A program made the position numbers and the translations under genes. A DNA stretch of 64,000 nt from Lonicera japonica (Eukaryota > Streptophyta > Magnoliopsida > Dipsacales > Caprifoliaceae), in assembly GCA_021464415.1 (NCBI GenBank), contig CM038471.1:75622414-75686413 (forward strand). Reading direction: 5' to 3'. The notes under the pieces were generated by a model that worked only from the letters and a program-made list of their open reading frames with translations, searched no databases and had not been told where the DNA came from. This document shows, piece by piece, positions 1 to 11,159 of the stretch (position 1 is the stretch's first letter; each line of letters begins with the position of its first letter).

Positions 1-1356
1 GCGGTAATCTTTTTCCCCTCCTTGAGAGCTTGTGGAGGTTGGATTGTATGAAGGATGGAGGAGGCTATATCCCAGCACTCCCCACTCATATTTTTTTTGC
101 CAGGGATGGGTATGGGGGCACGCAGGAGGTTAACTGCCTAACCCACCCCCCTCCCCCAGGTTTATGTGGAGTGTGGTCGGTTAAACTGGAGTCAACGTAG
201 GAGGTTACTCTTGCTGCACCATCACCCCCCTTTTCGTCTTTAGGTTTCTATTTTGAGGGTGTGGATAGGCCATGTACCCACTCCTCCTCCTCCTCCACCT
301 TGGGTTCTTGGCACTGGTTATGCATAGAAAATAACTTTCTTGATTTCGTTTATATTGTATTTTGAAACTCAAAATTAGGAGTCGTGTTGCGTTGAATCCA
401 AACACGCAGCATCTCAAGATTGAAGTTAATATTTGTCAAGTATTAGTGTCATTGTTTTTGCAACTACTTTTCCGTGGCTTGTTTTCACCTTTTTTTTCCT
501 AGTAATGCTTCCACACCAAGTGCAACTTTCATCCATTTTGTAATTTAGGGTGTGTTTGACAACACTTAATGTTCACTGAAAATACTCAAAATTTCATGTT
601 TTTACATCTTGATTGCATAATTTTCTATGCAATTAATTTCATTGCTCCAATTTGGTTTGGCCTATTTTGAAAATAACCTCCGTCCTAGGTTTTCATAAAA
701 CTTGTTTTTGCATGTTATAAATAGTATAATGGTTACATTTTTAAAATTTTAGAATCAAGTTCCGACCATGTATCTGTTGGCTTTTCTCTTTATGATTTTG
801 ATAGAGAGTTTGCGTCTATTATGGTCATAATAATTATTTTAAAGAGTGCTTTTGTAAAGTTTCTCGGAGATTTTCCTACATGCACACAGCACAAGAAGAT
901 TCTAGTGCAGATGTAAATAAGTGACTAAGTGGCATTTGACTCTTTTTCGTTACCTTTCTATCCAATTTCGTTTAATGGGATTTGGCCAGAGGATTAAACT
1001 GATAAATTTTTTCATGAAATTCGGTGGGTGAATTGTCCCACAAATTTTATAAAATGATTCTATTCCCTATCAAAGACAGTGTACTTATACAATAAGATAT
1101 TTAGACACTTGTTAGTGGCCAGTGATCGCTCTTAATTAGCGGCAGGTCTTAAGTTCTTTACTTAATTGGTGAGTTATCTAATTTTAATAGTTTGTTGCAA
1201 AATGAAGTAGCATATGAAGTCATAAATTTAACTTGATTGTTAATGACTTGAGTAATTATTATGACATTAAATAAAAAAGGTAAAAATATCGTTTAAATTA
1301 CATAACTTATAATTGTCATATAAGTTCATACAGATCACATTACATAAATAGGTTGA
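1..1356. other. AT-rich intergenic sequence, no gene seen
   Basis: No convincing exon or domain was found on either strand. The first 330 bases hold purine/pyrimidine-rich runs (poly-C and CTCC-rich stretches); the rest is AT-rich. The short open frame at 205-417 has no recognisable motif and is not supported. Confidence 0.5.
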
Positions 1357-1365
1357 AAAATTTAA

Positions 1366-1595
1366 GAGTAAATTACGCAAATGGCCCCTAAACTATTGAC
1401 GTTATCCTTCTTTGGCCCTCAAACAAAAATTTGTCGCATTTAAATACTTGAACTATTTATCGAGTTTCAAATTAGCCCTTCCATCCAATTTGGGCGTTAA
1501 CTTGGACGGAATTAAGGGTAAAATTCTCATTTCAATAGTTGAGGGCCAAAGTGGGATAATATCAATAGTTTATGGGCCATTTGCGTAGTTTACTC
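1366..1595 (+). repeat. Left terminal inverted repeat of the MULE
   Basis: This arm is itself partly palindromic: it opens with GAGTAAATTACGCAAATGGC and closes with the near reverse complement ending in TTTGCGTAGTTTACTC. The same internal symmetry occurs in the right arm, so each arm resembles a solo 230-base MITE. Confidence 0.8.
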
Positions 1596-2401
1596 AAAAT
1601 ATTTTAATTAGATTTAAAAATTATTATGAAAGAACAAAATTAAAAAAAAAAAAAGAAAGAGACCTGATCACCTCATCTCTCTGCCTTACTTCTCTCTAAC
1701 GATGGGTGGAGAAGAGAGAGATTTCGAGTTTCAAATGGTAGTGGGTGGAGGAGATCGGCAAAAATCAAGAATGATGGGTGGGGGAGGCCAGCATCTTCTT
1801 CTTCTGCTTCTTCTTTTGTCGTTTTCTTCTGCTTCTTCTTTTACCAGAATTCTTCTTCTTCTTCTTCTTATACATAATATTTTTGTAGAGATAATTGGGG
1901 GTTAGGGTTTTATAGTGAATCAATTTTTTAGAAAAATAATTGGGGGTTAAGGTTAGGGTTTTATAAAGATAATTAGATGAAAGGGATGGTGGTAATAAGA
2001 TGAAGGGGGTGGCAGTGATGGTGGAGGTGGGAGGGAAGGGGTTGGCGGTGATGGTGGTATAAGATGGTGGTGATGGAATGAAAAAGGTTGGAGGTAGTAG
2101 TGGAGGAGAGGCGGGGAGGAGGAGGTGGTGAGGGAGGTAGGGAAGGAGGTAGGGAGGAGGTGGGCCTCTCTCCCTCTCTGTGTGTGTGTGTTCCTTTTTC
2201 TCTGTCTGTGGTGGTAGAGGTAGGGACGAAGGGGTGGTGGTGTAAGACGATGATGATGAAGAAGAAGAAGAAGAATGGAAGATGAAATTGATGAAGAATA
2301 ATCGGAATTTGTGTCTTCTCTTCTTTCTCTCTTCCTTTTCCTTTTTTTTTTTTTTTTAATTTTTCCTTTATAATATTTTTTAAATCTACTTAAAATTATT
2401 T

Positions 2402-2632
2402 GAGTAAACTATACAAATGGCCCTTAAACTATTGATATTGTCCCACTTTGGCCCCTAACTATTGAAATGACAATTTTACCCTTAATTCCGTCCAAGTTAA
2501 CGCCCAAATTGGACGAAAGGGCTAATTTGTAACTCAATAAATAGTTCAAGTATTTAAAATGAGACAAATTTTTGTTTGAGGGCCAAAGTGGGATAACGTC
2601 AATAATTTAAGGGCCATTTGCATAATTTACTC
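2402..2632 (-). repeat. Right terminal inverted repeat of the MULE
   Basis: Reverse complement of the left arm with scattered substitutions and small gaps. It ends immediately before the second copy of the 9-bp target duplication AAAATTTAA at 2633-2641. Confidence 0.8.
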
Positions 2633-2641
2633 AAAATTTAA

Positions 2642-4176
2642 CTACGTTTTACGTTTAAAACAAAAATTGCAAGTATATGCAAATACATTAAAAAAAGTTA
2701 TTGTTATTTTGCAATGAATATGTAAGTTTTACTATAAATTTCCCACAAGCTAATAGTAAATATTTTGTAGACTAATTTTTGACATGTTTGTAGTTCTTAT
2801 TATATAAATTTCTCTATAATTTTGTAGTGAAAATTTTAAATATTACTTAATTTTACTACAAACGTGTAGAGAAATTTTGTAACTCTTGTTATATAAATTG
2901 GTGAAAACATTCTTTAGGAATTTCTTTTCCAAGTTTGCAAATAAAAGCTTGCAATATAGATAAATTTCACTGTAAATAATTTAACCATAAATGTTTTATG
3001 GATTTTCATAAAAATAAAAAATACGTATGGTAACTACATCTATGTATTTAAATTTAAGAAAAAAGAATATGGTAACTATATACATTAAATAATGATAGTC
3101 TATTATAGAAGGGCTGTTTTTGTCTAAATTATTATTGAGTTGGCAAAAAATGATTCTGCATAAAACAAGTTACCATTGTGTCCTTATATCAAAAATTTGT
3201 AATGTTAAAGGATTTATAATCAAATGACCCTCTTTATTTTTAAAATCCATTCCCTATTACTCTTTGTACTTAAAATTTGTCCCAAGTTTAAATAGTACTT
3301 TTTTCAATTGTGTGCGCTATATTTTATTTGGAAAATTAAGGAAACTTTTATTGTGTTTCAAAAAATAAAATTTAAATCAAAGTTATGACAAAATAAATTA
3401 ATTAATGTATGGACATCGTACATACATATACACACATATATAAAATAATTAATTGATAAATAGTTTTTTCTTTTCTTTTCTTTTCTTTTTTTAAATAGAG
3501 GTCTAAATATCTCCCTTTAATTACAATGGTGAGATTTGATAATTACAGTAAACTATAATAATGGCTACTAACCTTCAACTAATTCATAAATAAAAAAAAT
3601 AGAAAAAAAAATCAAATTGTGAAAGAAATTAGTATGAATTATAATGACATTTTAACCATAAAAATCAAGAACCAACAAGTAATATATTTTTTATCAAACA
3701 CCAAGAAAAAAAATTATGAATAACGAGTAAGCACCTTATGAATTGCCTTGTTAATTGCAATTTATTTTGAAGTGCAGAACATAAGAAAATAAAATAACAA
3801 TTACAAAAATAGTAAAACAGAACTCACGGATTAAAATGACAAACTATAGATATATAATTGCATTTTGTAACGGTAGTAGTTTTGTTTTGTGTAAAATATA
3901 CAAAATTTCTTAAAAAAAATTTGTCCCCAGCAATCTTTTAACATTCCTTAGACACATGATTTGTGTAAAATACACAGCATATTTAAACTACCATGTCAAC
4001 TTTCTCTCTTCACAATCTTTTTATCAAACTTTTAATTATAATAACTTTTAATACAAAATATGTATTTTAATAAAAGTTATATATTTAAAATCTACACCTC
4101 AAAATGAATAATACAAGATCAATTGTGATTGTAAAATTATTTATAAAAAAAATTATGGAAACTTATATCAAATGGC
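2642..4176. other. AT-rich intergenic sequence with a CTTTT microsatellite
   Basis: No exon or domain recognised on either strand. A TTTTC repeat lies at about 3467-3490. The remainder is A/T homopolymer-rich sequence typical of plant intergenic DNA. Confidence 0.5.
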
Positions 4177-4184
4177 ATTTAGTA

Positions 4185-4495
4185 GGGTGATGTTATATGC
4201 ACCCCTATTTTATAGTCAAGACACCGTAAATGACACTCAAAATTTAAACACCGAGTCGGTGGCTCATTGCCGAAATTGAACAATTGATTCGGTAACGTTT
4301 CACCGACTTGACCTAAACGGCAACTTTTGGCCGAACTTTTATTACTAACTCGGTAAATTGTCACCGAATGTGAACCTTCAAGTCGGCAACTTGCCACCGA
4401 ATCAAATGTCCTCTAATTATGTAGCCACAACACCTTCAACACCCTAATTATGTGGGTGTCTTGGCTACAAAATAGGAGTGCATATAACACCACCT
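4185..4495. mobile_element. 311-bp MITE with about 40-bp TIRs and 8-bp target duplication
   Basis: The ends, GGGTGATGTTATATGCAC and the reverse complement of GTGCATATAACACCACCT, match over about 40 bases and continue into a shared TCTTGNCTA motif. The 8-base sequence ATTTAGTA lies directly on both sides (4177-4184 and 4496-4503), which favours a hAT-type or similar transposase. The interior contains several CGGTNNC/GCCGA half-palindromes. The open frame across it (4179-4397, minus) is not a gene. Confidence 0.7.
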
Positions 4496-4783
4496 ATTTA
4501 GTATGTGTCACTCTCTTTTTGGTCTTTTCAATTTTTTACACTTCACATTTTGTATAAAAATATATTAATATATAAGATTTACACATTATTTTATACACTA
4601 TCATTAAAAATGCTCTAACAATTTGGGCAAAATTATCGTGGTAGAAAATTAAGTCAGGCGACTCATATTATAAACTAACTAAATCCACCGGTCATACACT
4701 GACGTGTCATTTGATGTAGCAGTCTAGTTAGCAGTGTACTTAATAAAATATAAAAATTAGAGTGCAACTTATAGGATTTGAAC

Positions 4784-5526
4784 TAGGGTGTTTTCGGTTT
4801 CGATTGGGATAAAAATTATGGTACCTCAAATTCAAACCGAATGTAAAAATTCGGCTTCGGTTTTTAAATTTTTGAAACCCCAAACTCGAACCAAATTTTT
4901 CGGTTCAGTTTTAATTCGGTTTTATTTGGTTTTGACAAAAAAAATTTCTTTTTTCTAAATCAATTTAACATAACAATGTAATATTAATAGTAATATAAGA
5001 ATGATTTATATTCAAATTAAAGTCATGGACTTTTAGAAACAATGAACAAGCATATAGATACTATATTTTTTATTTAGTTACTATTTTATTTGTAAATTTA
5101 TAAGAATAAAACACATTAAGTAAAATATTGAATTATCCTACCATTATGTATGTGATAAAAAAATCTTAGCATTGTATAGTTAATTCAATAATAAGGGTAC
5201 GCGTTAATAACTTTTTTTTTAAGATTATCACAATATACAATTAATAAGAAACATATTTTTATAAAATGCTCTCTTTTTTGTATTATAGTATAATTAGTGT
5301 GTACCCTTAGAATATGTATTAACATTTTTTTTTCTTATACATAATTTGGTTCAGTTCTGTTTAGTTCAGTTTTGGACTAACTTGCCCAAACTCGAACCAA
5401 ACTTTTCGATTTCGGTTTGTTTTTCTCGTTTTTGGTTTCGGGTTTTTTTCGGTTCGGGATTTTACGGATCGGTTCGGATCGGTTCGATCCGTTTAGTAAG
5501 TTTTCGGATTGGTCTTAACACCCCTA
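4784..5526. mobile_element. hAT-like non-autonomous element rich in CGGTTCGGT motifs
   Basis: The left end reads TAGGGTGTTTTCGG and the right end is the reverse complement of TTAGGGGTGTTAAGACC. The flanking octamers ATTTGAAC (4776-4783) and ATTCAAAC (5527-5534) agree at 6 of 8 positions, consistent with an aged 8-bp hAT duplication. Both subterminal regions are loaded with direct and inverted GGTTCGG / AACCGAA motifs, and the middle is plain AT-rich DNA. It shares architecture with the elements at 25737-26403 and 35591-36462. Confidence 0.6.
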
Positions 5527-5935
5527 ATTCAAACCAATAAACCAGGTGAAGAGCATACCAAACTTATCAATTCCATTGCATGTTATTTTGTCAATACATA
5601 GAGAAATTCAAAAAGGGTAATGATAATAGCATTCCACAAAAAGTATTATATCACTCAAATTATTTTTAGTGACAAAAAGGTGTGTTACTAAATATGATTT
5701 TGGAATATTAAGGTACTTCTGTGGAATGCTAATATCATTATCCATTTGAAAAACAACAATTAAAATTTGTAAACGAAATAAGACATCTACAAAATAGTAT
5801 AAAAAAAACAATTGGTAATTAGTGAAGAAAAGGATTCTTACCACTATCCTTAAAAATCGAAAATGCCAAAAGAGCCTTTTGAACTCGATCTACGCGTAAA
5901 GAAAAATCAAAAAGGAATTTCAGCAACTACACTTA

Positions 5936-6328
5936 GAGCATCTCTAATCGTAGTGTATAATTTTAGTGTGTGTAAAATTTACATGTTTTATAAAAAAAAA
6001 GGTCTCCAACAGTCTTTTAAGAAACTTTGATAGATAGGATTCGTGTAAAAAGGTTGTGTAAAATACAAATTCAGTTTACACAACTACGTCAGATAATCTT
6101 TCGTCCATTTTTCCTCATCTCGTATCTAGAAATAAATGGATTTGAAAAGTAAGGGAATAAATATAGGATAAGTTTCACTTGTCCGTATTTAATTGATAGT
6201 TTAATATTTACACAAAAGTATAAAACAGGCGGTTGGAGTACAAAAAGAATTCTTTATTATTTTTGTGTAAAACCCACTTTGACACGTAGGATTTACACAA
6301 AATTTATACAAGACGATTGGAGATGCTC
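5936..6328. mobile_element. Tourist-like (PIF/Harbinger) MITE
   Basis: The ends GAGCATCTCTAATCG and CGATTGGAGATGCTC are inverted repeats and the element is flanked by TTA on both sides (5933-5935, 6329-6331). A GAGCATCTCCA end with a TTA duplication is typical of plant Tourist-type MITEs. The interior has GTGTAAAATTTACAC-like palindromic blocks and no coding capacity. Confidence 0.75.
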
Positions 6329-6331
6329 TTA

Positions 6332-7646
6332 GGAACAATTAGAAGAAATGATAGAAAGGGAAGAAAACATAAAAGTCAAGTAAAAATAACGTTCGAAATA
6401 GCAAAAAAAAAAAAAAGATAAGATGTATGATGCACAAATAATTATTTATGCGCCTTTTGTATAATATTTTTTTTCCTCTTGTTCCTTGAAAAGTATTTTA
6501 TAAATTCTTAGTTATGTTGTTAACAAATATTGATAATAGGGCTTTAATATATAATTGCAAGTGTGAAGATATTATGTTATTGCCACTTAAATAAATGCAA
6601 TCATATGTTCAAATCTAAATAACTATTATAATCATATTGTACACAATTCAAGTGTACCGCAAATTTTATTATATATAATTTGAGGATAAAGATTTCACAA
6701 AAGAAAAAGATGGTTTAAAGGGCACGTGGACCTTTGTGGGGTCTTGTGACCCCACTTAATATTTATAATACATGTGAATAAGGTAAATTAATTTTAGTTA
6801 TATTTTGGACTAGTTTGTATAATTAACACTACTTGAATTATTTTAAAAAAAATTATTATTGGCGGGGCCAAAATATAAAAAAAATAAAAAATAAAAAGCA
6901 AATGAAAATATGTGGCCCAAACATTTTTAACTAAGAAATGCTATTAAGCCCAAAATGTATCTCAAAAATTGTGTCCCGGAATGCTTTTGAGTGATACAGA
7001 TGCATCTACATATATTATTGAGTTTTTTTTTTTACTGAATAACATTACTCATTCCTCCCTTTCTTTACATTGATAATTTAGTCACTACAACTAATATGAA
7101 ATAGGTAATCAATTATGATAACCCTACTCACCGAATTTTCTAGCTAAGACACTTGATGGTTTAGTGATTAGTATAACTTATAAATTATTTACTAAACAAA
7201 CTTAAAATCTTGATTTATCAATAAAATAAAGTAAAAAAAACTAAATTACGCACACTAATTTAAATCTAGTTTCTTATCCCCAAGTAAGATTACTGGTTTT
7301 TGATTTTTTGTTATGATTCTCGTGTCGATGTTGAGATTTAATTAGAAAAATTGATATTTAGATTTGATTTGTGATTAATTATATATTGATATTGAGACTT
7401 GGTTTAAACTTGTCATATCTTTTAGTACATGTATCACAAAAATAAAATAAAAGAATCTAAGTTGAAATATTGATGCCATTTTTAGTGGCATCCTTGCCTG
7501 AGAAAAATGAAAAATAAAAATTAGTGGCATTTTTGCTTCGTAGATCGTTGTGAAATTGAATAAAAATCTTTTAGTGCAAAGAAAATCACTCTAAATTAGA
7601 ATTATTCATATTTAGATTTTCATTTGCATCATCGTGTTATCCAAGG
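6332..7646. other. AT-rich intergenic sequence, no gene seen
   Basis: No exon-like stretch was recognised. A short palindrome, TGGGGTCTTGTGACCCCA, lies at about 6738-6755; it may be the remnant of a transposon end but has no partner that I can find. Confidence 0.4.
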
Positions 7647-7754
7647 TTTTTTTTTTTTTTAGCAACATGCATTTGGAGAGATTCAAACACGTAATCTCCC
7701 GCTAAATATATTGATCCCTCGTAAGGATCCAGTGAACCACTAGACCACCCCAAA
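7647..7754 (-). mobile_element. tRNA-derived SINE
   Basis: Read on the minus strand, the sequence starts with a GGTGGTCTAGTGGTTCAC-like segment, which fits the RNA polymerase III A box of tRNA genes. A B-box-like GTTTGAATCTC follows about 50 bases later, and the unit ends in poly(A) (poly-T on the plus strand at 7647-7660). Spacing and order match plant tRNA-derived SINEs. Target duplications were not resolved. It could also be a decayed tRNA pseudogene with a retroposed tail. Confidence 0.55.
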
Positions 7755-9757
7755 AGATTGAAGTCACGGGTTCAAATCTTAATTTATCATCTTGCCTATT
7801 TTCGCTTGTTCGGCCATTCTCCTTTTGGCTGGGGAATGCATTTTCACTTTTTTTTTTATAGTCAATTTCTTCACCAGCTAAACTCAAAAGAAAATATATA
7901 AATCTCTGCAGGGACTTTGTGGAATACATTGTCCCTCAAAAGGTTCTAATACGACTCCAATGCATTTCTCAAACTGGCTTTTAGGATCCGATATTTGAAT
8001 TTGGGGTCCTTTGAGTTTGAAATTTTTTAGGCTGCGGATTAAGAACTTTTTTTAGTGGTCAAAGAATAGGGAGATATTAGTCACAAAATCAGGAGGCAAA
8101 TATTGAAAAACAATATCACCTAAGGACCGCATCTTTAAAAGATGAAAAGTTGTGCACTGGATCCTTTAAAATTTGCATCTCAAAAATCGGATCCTAATTT
8201 TTTTTCCTCCTGAAATGTCTGTGTGTGAGAGAGAGAGAGATGTTCCTGGGAGAAGGCATGGCAGCAGTTAATTTCAGTTGATGAGAAGAATTGGTCTGCC
8301 AAATGGTCATAATATATAGTATGTTAAAAATCAACAGCAAAGAGATAAACGGGAAAGGCTAATTAACAAAACCTAAAACTCTCACTCGCTCACTAGTACA
8401 AACCATTAACAACTTCTTCAAGCAGCCATTGTAACCTATAATGGATATATAGCTTACACAATTTTCCAATATCTTCACAATACCTGCCACAAATAAGGGG
8501 AAAAAAAAATTAAAAAAATGCCAACATTAGAGGTGATCTATTCAACAACAATTTTTCTAATTTTAAAATTAAGTTCAATACAACCATAAAGTTTGATTTT
8601 TTATAGAGAAAATTAAGTTCAGTACAATCATATCTCATCAACTTCTGCAAATAAATTTTTATCACCCGAAAAGTTACAACCCCTAAGGGGCTACAAGAAT
8701 TTGCAACCGCTTGGTGGTTACTGAGTTTCACCATTCAAGAAGCCTAGTTCGGAGACAATTTTATCATTCAATTCTTAACGGTTTTAAACAAATAAATATA
8801 CAATATCATACCACTCTAAGTGCAAAACGGGTTAGTGCATGGTCCCACTATAGTCGAAGTGCGCGTCTCAAATAAAAATAAGTACAAAGTACCAAAAAGT
8901 ACTCATTATCTACGAGGAAGAGATCCCACAAAACAAATGGGATGACCAAATGGGAGAAGAACCTCTTTACACCAAAAATTTAATAAAGTCAATGAGCATT
9001 ATAAGCAGAAACATTAAGAACTTTTTTTGAAAGAAAATGGTATCCAAATACTTAAGCCAAACACCTATGGCAATACTTGGGAGGTAAGATAGTAAACAAA
9101 CTGGATTTTTGTAGAGGTTGGACCCTAGAACAAAACTACACAAAGCACCTTTCCATCGCTCCAAATGACAACCCCTTTTGCTGATACCACTCCCTTCGTC
9201 TTTGTTTTACATGACCACCTTTCTTCCCCTCCTACATGAAGTATCGACCACTCACCCCCCCCCCCCCCCCAAAAAAAAAAAATATAACCACTTCATTTAA
9301 ACTTGAAATGGCCATACAAAAGGGGACTGTGTTTGTGGTAGTAGTCGAAATGAAGAACAGAATATCATGTTTGACAATGCTACTATGTACAATGAATGAT
9401 GTTTTATAACGTTAATCGGATGATAAAAACACTTTTAGAGACTGAGTTTGAACTAATTGGAAATTGTAATTGAATTGTTGTGTATCAAAACAGGTGTGCT
9501 TTCATAATTATTAACTTAATTGAACAATAATTTGATCACAAATTTCAAGTAAGCCAAAAAGAAAAAAGGGTATGCCCATGAGTATTCACAGTTGAGTTGG
9601 TTTAGGTTTTAGTGTTCACAAATCTAATGACCGAAAATATCAATCCAAAAGCACCAATTGTGCAAAAATCCAAGTTACACAATACTAAAGAAAAATAGTA
9701 TTGCTAGAAAAATCCAACCATATATTGTGCTAGTGTTTCAAAAATGGCGAAATTTCA
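7755..9757. other. Intergenic sequence with simple repeats
   Basis: No gene was recognised. A GA repeat lies at 8227-8240 and a poly-C run followed by poly-A at 9255-9282. Two short AT-rich open frames here (8510-8734, 8967-9164) show no domain or codon pattern. Confidence 0.4.
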
Positions 9758-9862
9758 AAAGGCAATTACTATTGCCAGAGCGATGTATTGTGCTTGAGTT
9801 TGATGCATAATGTACAAGCATATATGTGTGCACACGCTGCTCTGGCAATAGCAATCGCCTTT
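9758..9862. repeat. Short hairpin: 24-bp inverted arms with a 57-bp loop
   Basis: The arm at 9758-9781 (reading GGCAATTACTATTGCCAGAG inside it) pairs with 9839-9862 (CTCTGGCAATAGCAATCGCC inside it), with two mismatches in 24 bases. Pairing extends weakly outwards into AAATTTC/GAATTT. The size fits a pre-miRNA-like foldback or a very short decayed MITE; the sequence alone cannot separate these. Confidence 0.5.
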
Positions 9863-10051
9863 CAAATTCTACTTTCTTCCAATGTTTTACCTCTTAGGAT
9901 CCTTTATGGAGATCTACCAACTCACTTAAAACGGCGTAACTAAATTCACCACAATTATTCGTCGATTATTACAAGAGCTTGTAATGCGAGCACACAACTA
10001 AAGAATCATCAAGTCCTACACTGATGAAGGAGGGCTTGCATACACCTAATA

Positions 10052-10250
10052 TTTTTTTTGATCAGAAACAAAACTTATATTGAAAATAAATAATCAATAC
10101 AAGAGTAAGGGGGCTAATGGTTTACAAGTAGTCTACCAAAAGCCCCGGAGAAAGAAAAGGAAAACACACAATAAACAAGCATTAAATAAACATCAAGCTG
10201 GAAACAGAAAAAAGACGAGCAACTAAATAGCTCCCCAAAAACCACCAAAC
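10052..10250 (-). mobile_element. LINE 3' end fragment
   Basis: On the minus strand this sequence ends in AATATAAGTTTTGTTTCTGATCAAAAAAAA-type sequence (poly-T on plus at 10052). This is the same terminal signature seen at the 3' ends of the coding LINEs at 13335 and 17164. Only 3' UTR remains, so it is a dead 5'-truncated copy. Confidence 0.55.
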
Positions 10251-10330
10251 TAAAATTTAATGCTTGACACGCATATTGGCACATGTACAAACGCAGCCAC
10301 ACTGGACATGCATATTGGCACAAAGGCACA

Positions 10331-11159
10331 TACTAACACGTGTGAATACAAATCTGAGTCCATAGCCCCATTGCTTTTGCAGTATACTATTTTCTATGTA
10401 TAAGATCTGGTACAAGACACTCCAGATACAAATCTGAGTAAATATGGCAAAACAACTCTAGAAATTGCTTCTATAAGACTTTGAACTGAAGAAAGGAAGA
10501 AGTTGCCAGAGCAGAAGAGAACTGGAAAAAATGATCTTACTTTTCTTCTAAAAGATGGCTAGGAAATTCGAAAGAAGAGAACGATATACTCTTATATATA
10601 CACAGAGAGAGAGAGAGAGATCTAATGATAAAAGGACACCTCCCTTGGTGCATCAAGGTGCATACAGTTTGGACTTGGAGGGGTCTATAGGCAGACTACA
10701 TTTTTTCTAATGTATAGAAGAAAGATGAAAATTCAAATACGTCCAGATTAAGAGATCAAAGTGTTTCAATGAATACGTGACAAAATAATGAGGGAAGAAA
10801 GATCAAAAAAGTATTTTATGAAATGCAGAATAGATAGACCATATTCTATCACCAAAAGGTGATCATGGGCAAAAATAAGCATTGCTTTGTAAATTTCAAC
10901 TGTATCCTTTTCGTATTCACTAGGTTTTCAGTCCAAAGTCCAAATAGCCCAAAACATCTCTCTTCATATTTCCCCAAAAATTTCACTTCAACGGGAATTT
11001 AAATTATTGACACAAAGTTAATTAGAATACTACTGAAAACAGCTTGGATCACTGTGTGCCTCCTCCCTCTAGAGAAACACTTTTTTTTCTTTCAATCCAT
11101 CCAATCTCTAATTGACTTAACCTCGGAACCGGTTTCAAAAATCCTATTGAATATATTTT
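10331..11159. other. Intergenic sequence, no gene seen
   Basis: No exon or domain was recognised. A GA microsatellite lies at about 10605-10621. Confidence 0.4.

Larger units (their letters stand above)
1366..2632. mobile_element. Non-autonomous Mutator-like element (MULE) with 230-bp terminal inverted repeats
   Basis: Both ends begin GAGTAAA(T/C)TA and the two terminal arms (1366-1595 and 2402-2632) are near-identical reverse complements about 230 bases long. The element is flanked by a perfect 9-bp direct repeat, AAAATTTAA, at 1357-1365 and 2633-2641. Long TIRs with a 9-bp duplication are the hallmark of Mutator-like elements. The 800-base interior carries no transposase; it is low-complexity sequence, with CTTCTT runs near 1795-1870, GGTGG-rich sequence at 1980-2160 and GAAGAAGAA near 2260. 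Open frames inside it (1702-1905, 2088-2285) are low-complexity artefacts. It must be mobilised in trans, if at all. Confidence 0.8.

Noticed and set aside
205..417. 70-codon minus-strand frame
   Set aside because: No motif, simple-sequence composition, no splice or promoter context.
1702..2285. Gly/Arg/Leu-rich open frames
   Set aside because: Low-complexity filler inside the MULE.
7737..7747. tRNA gene suggested by A-box-like sequence
   Set aside because: No cloverleaf can be drawn and a poly(A) tail follows, so a SINE is the better reading.
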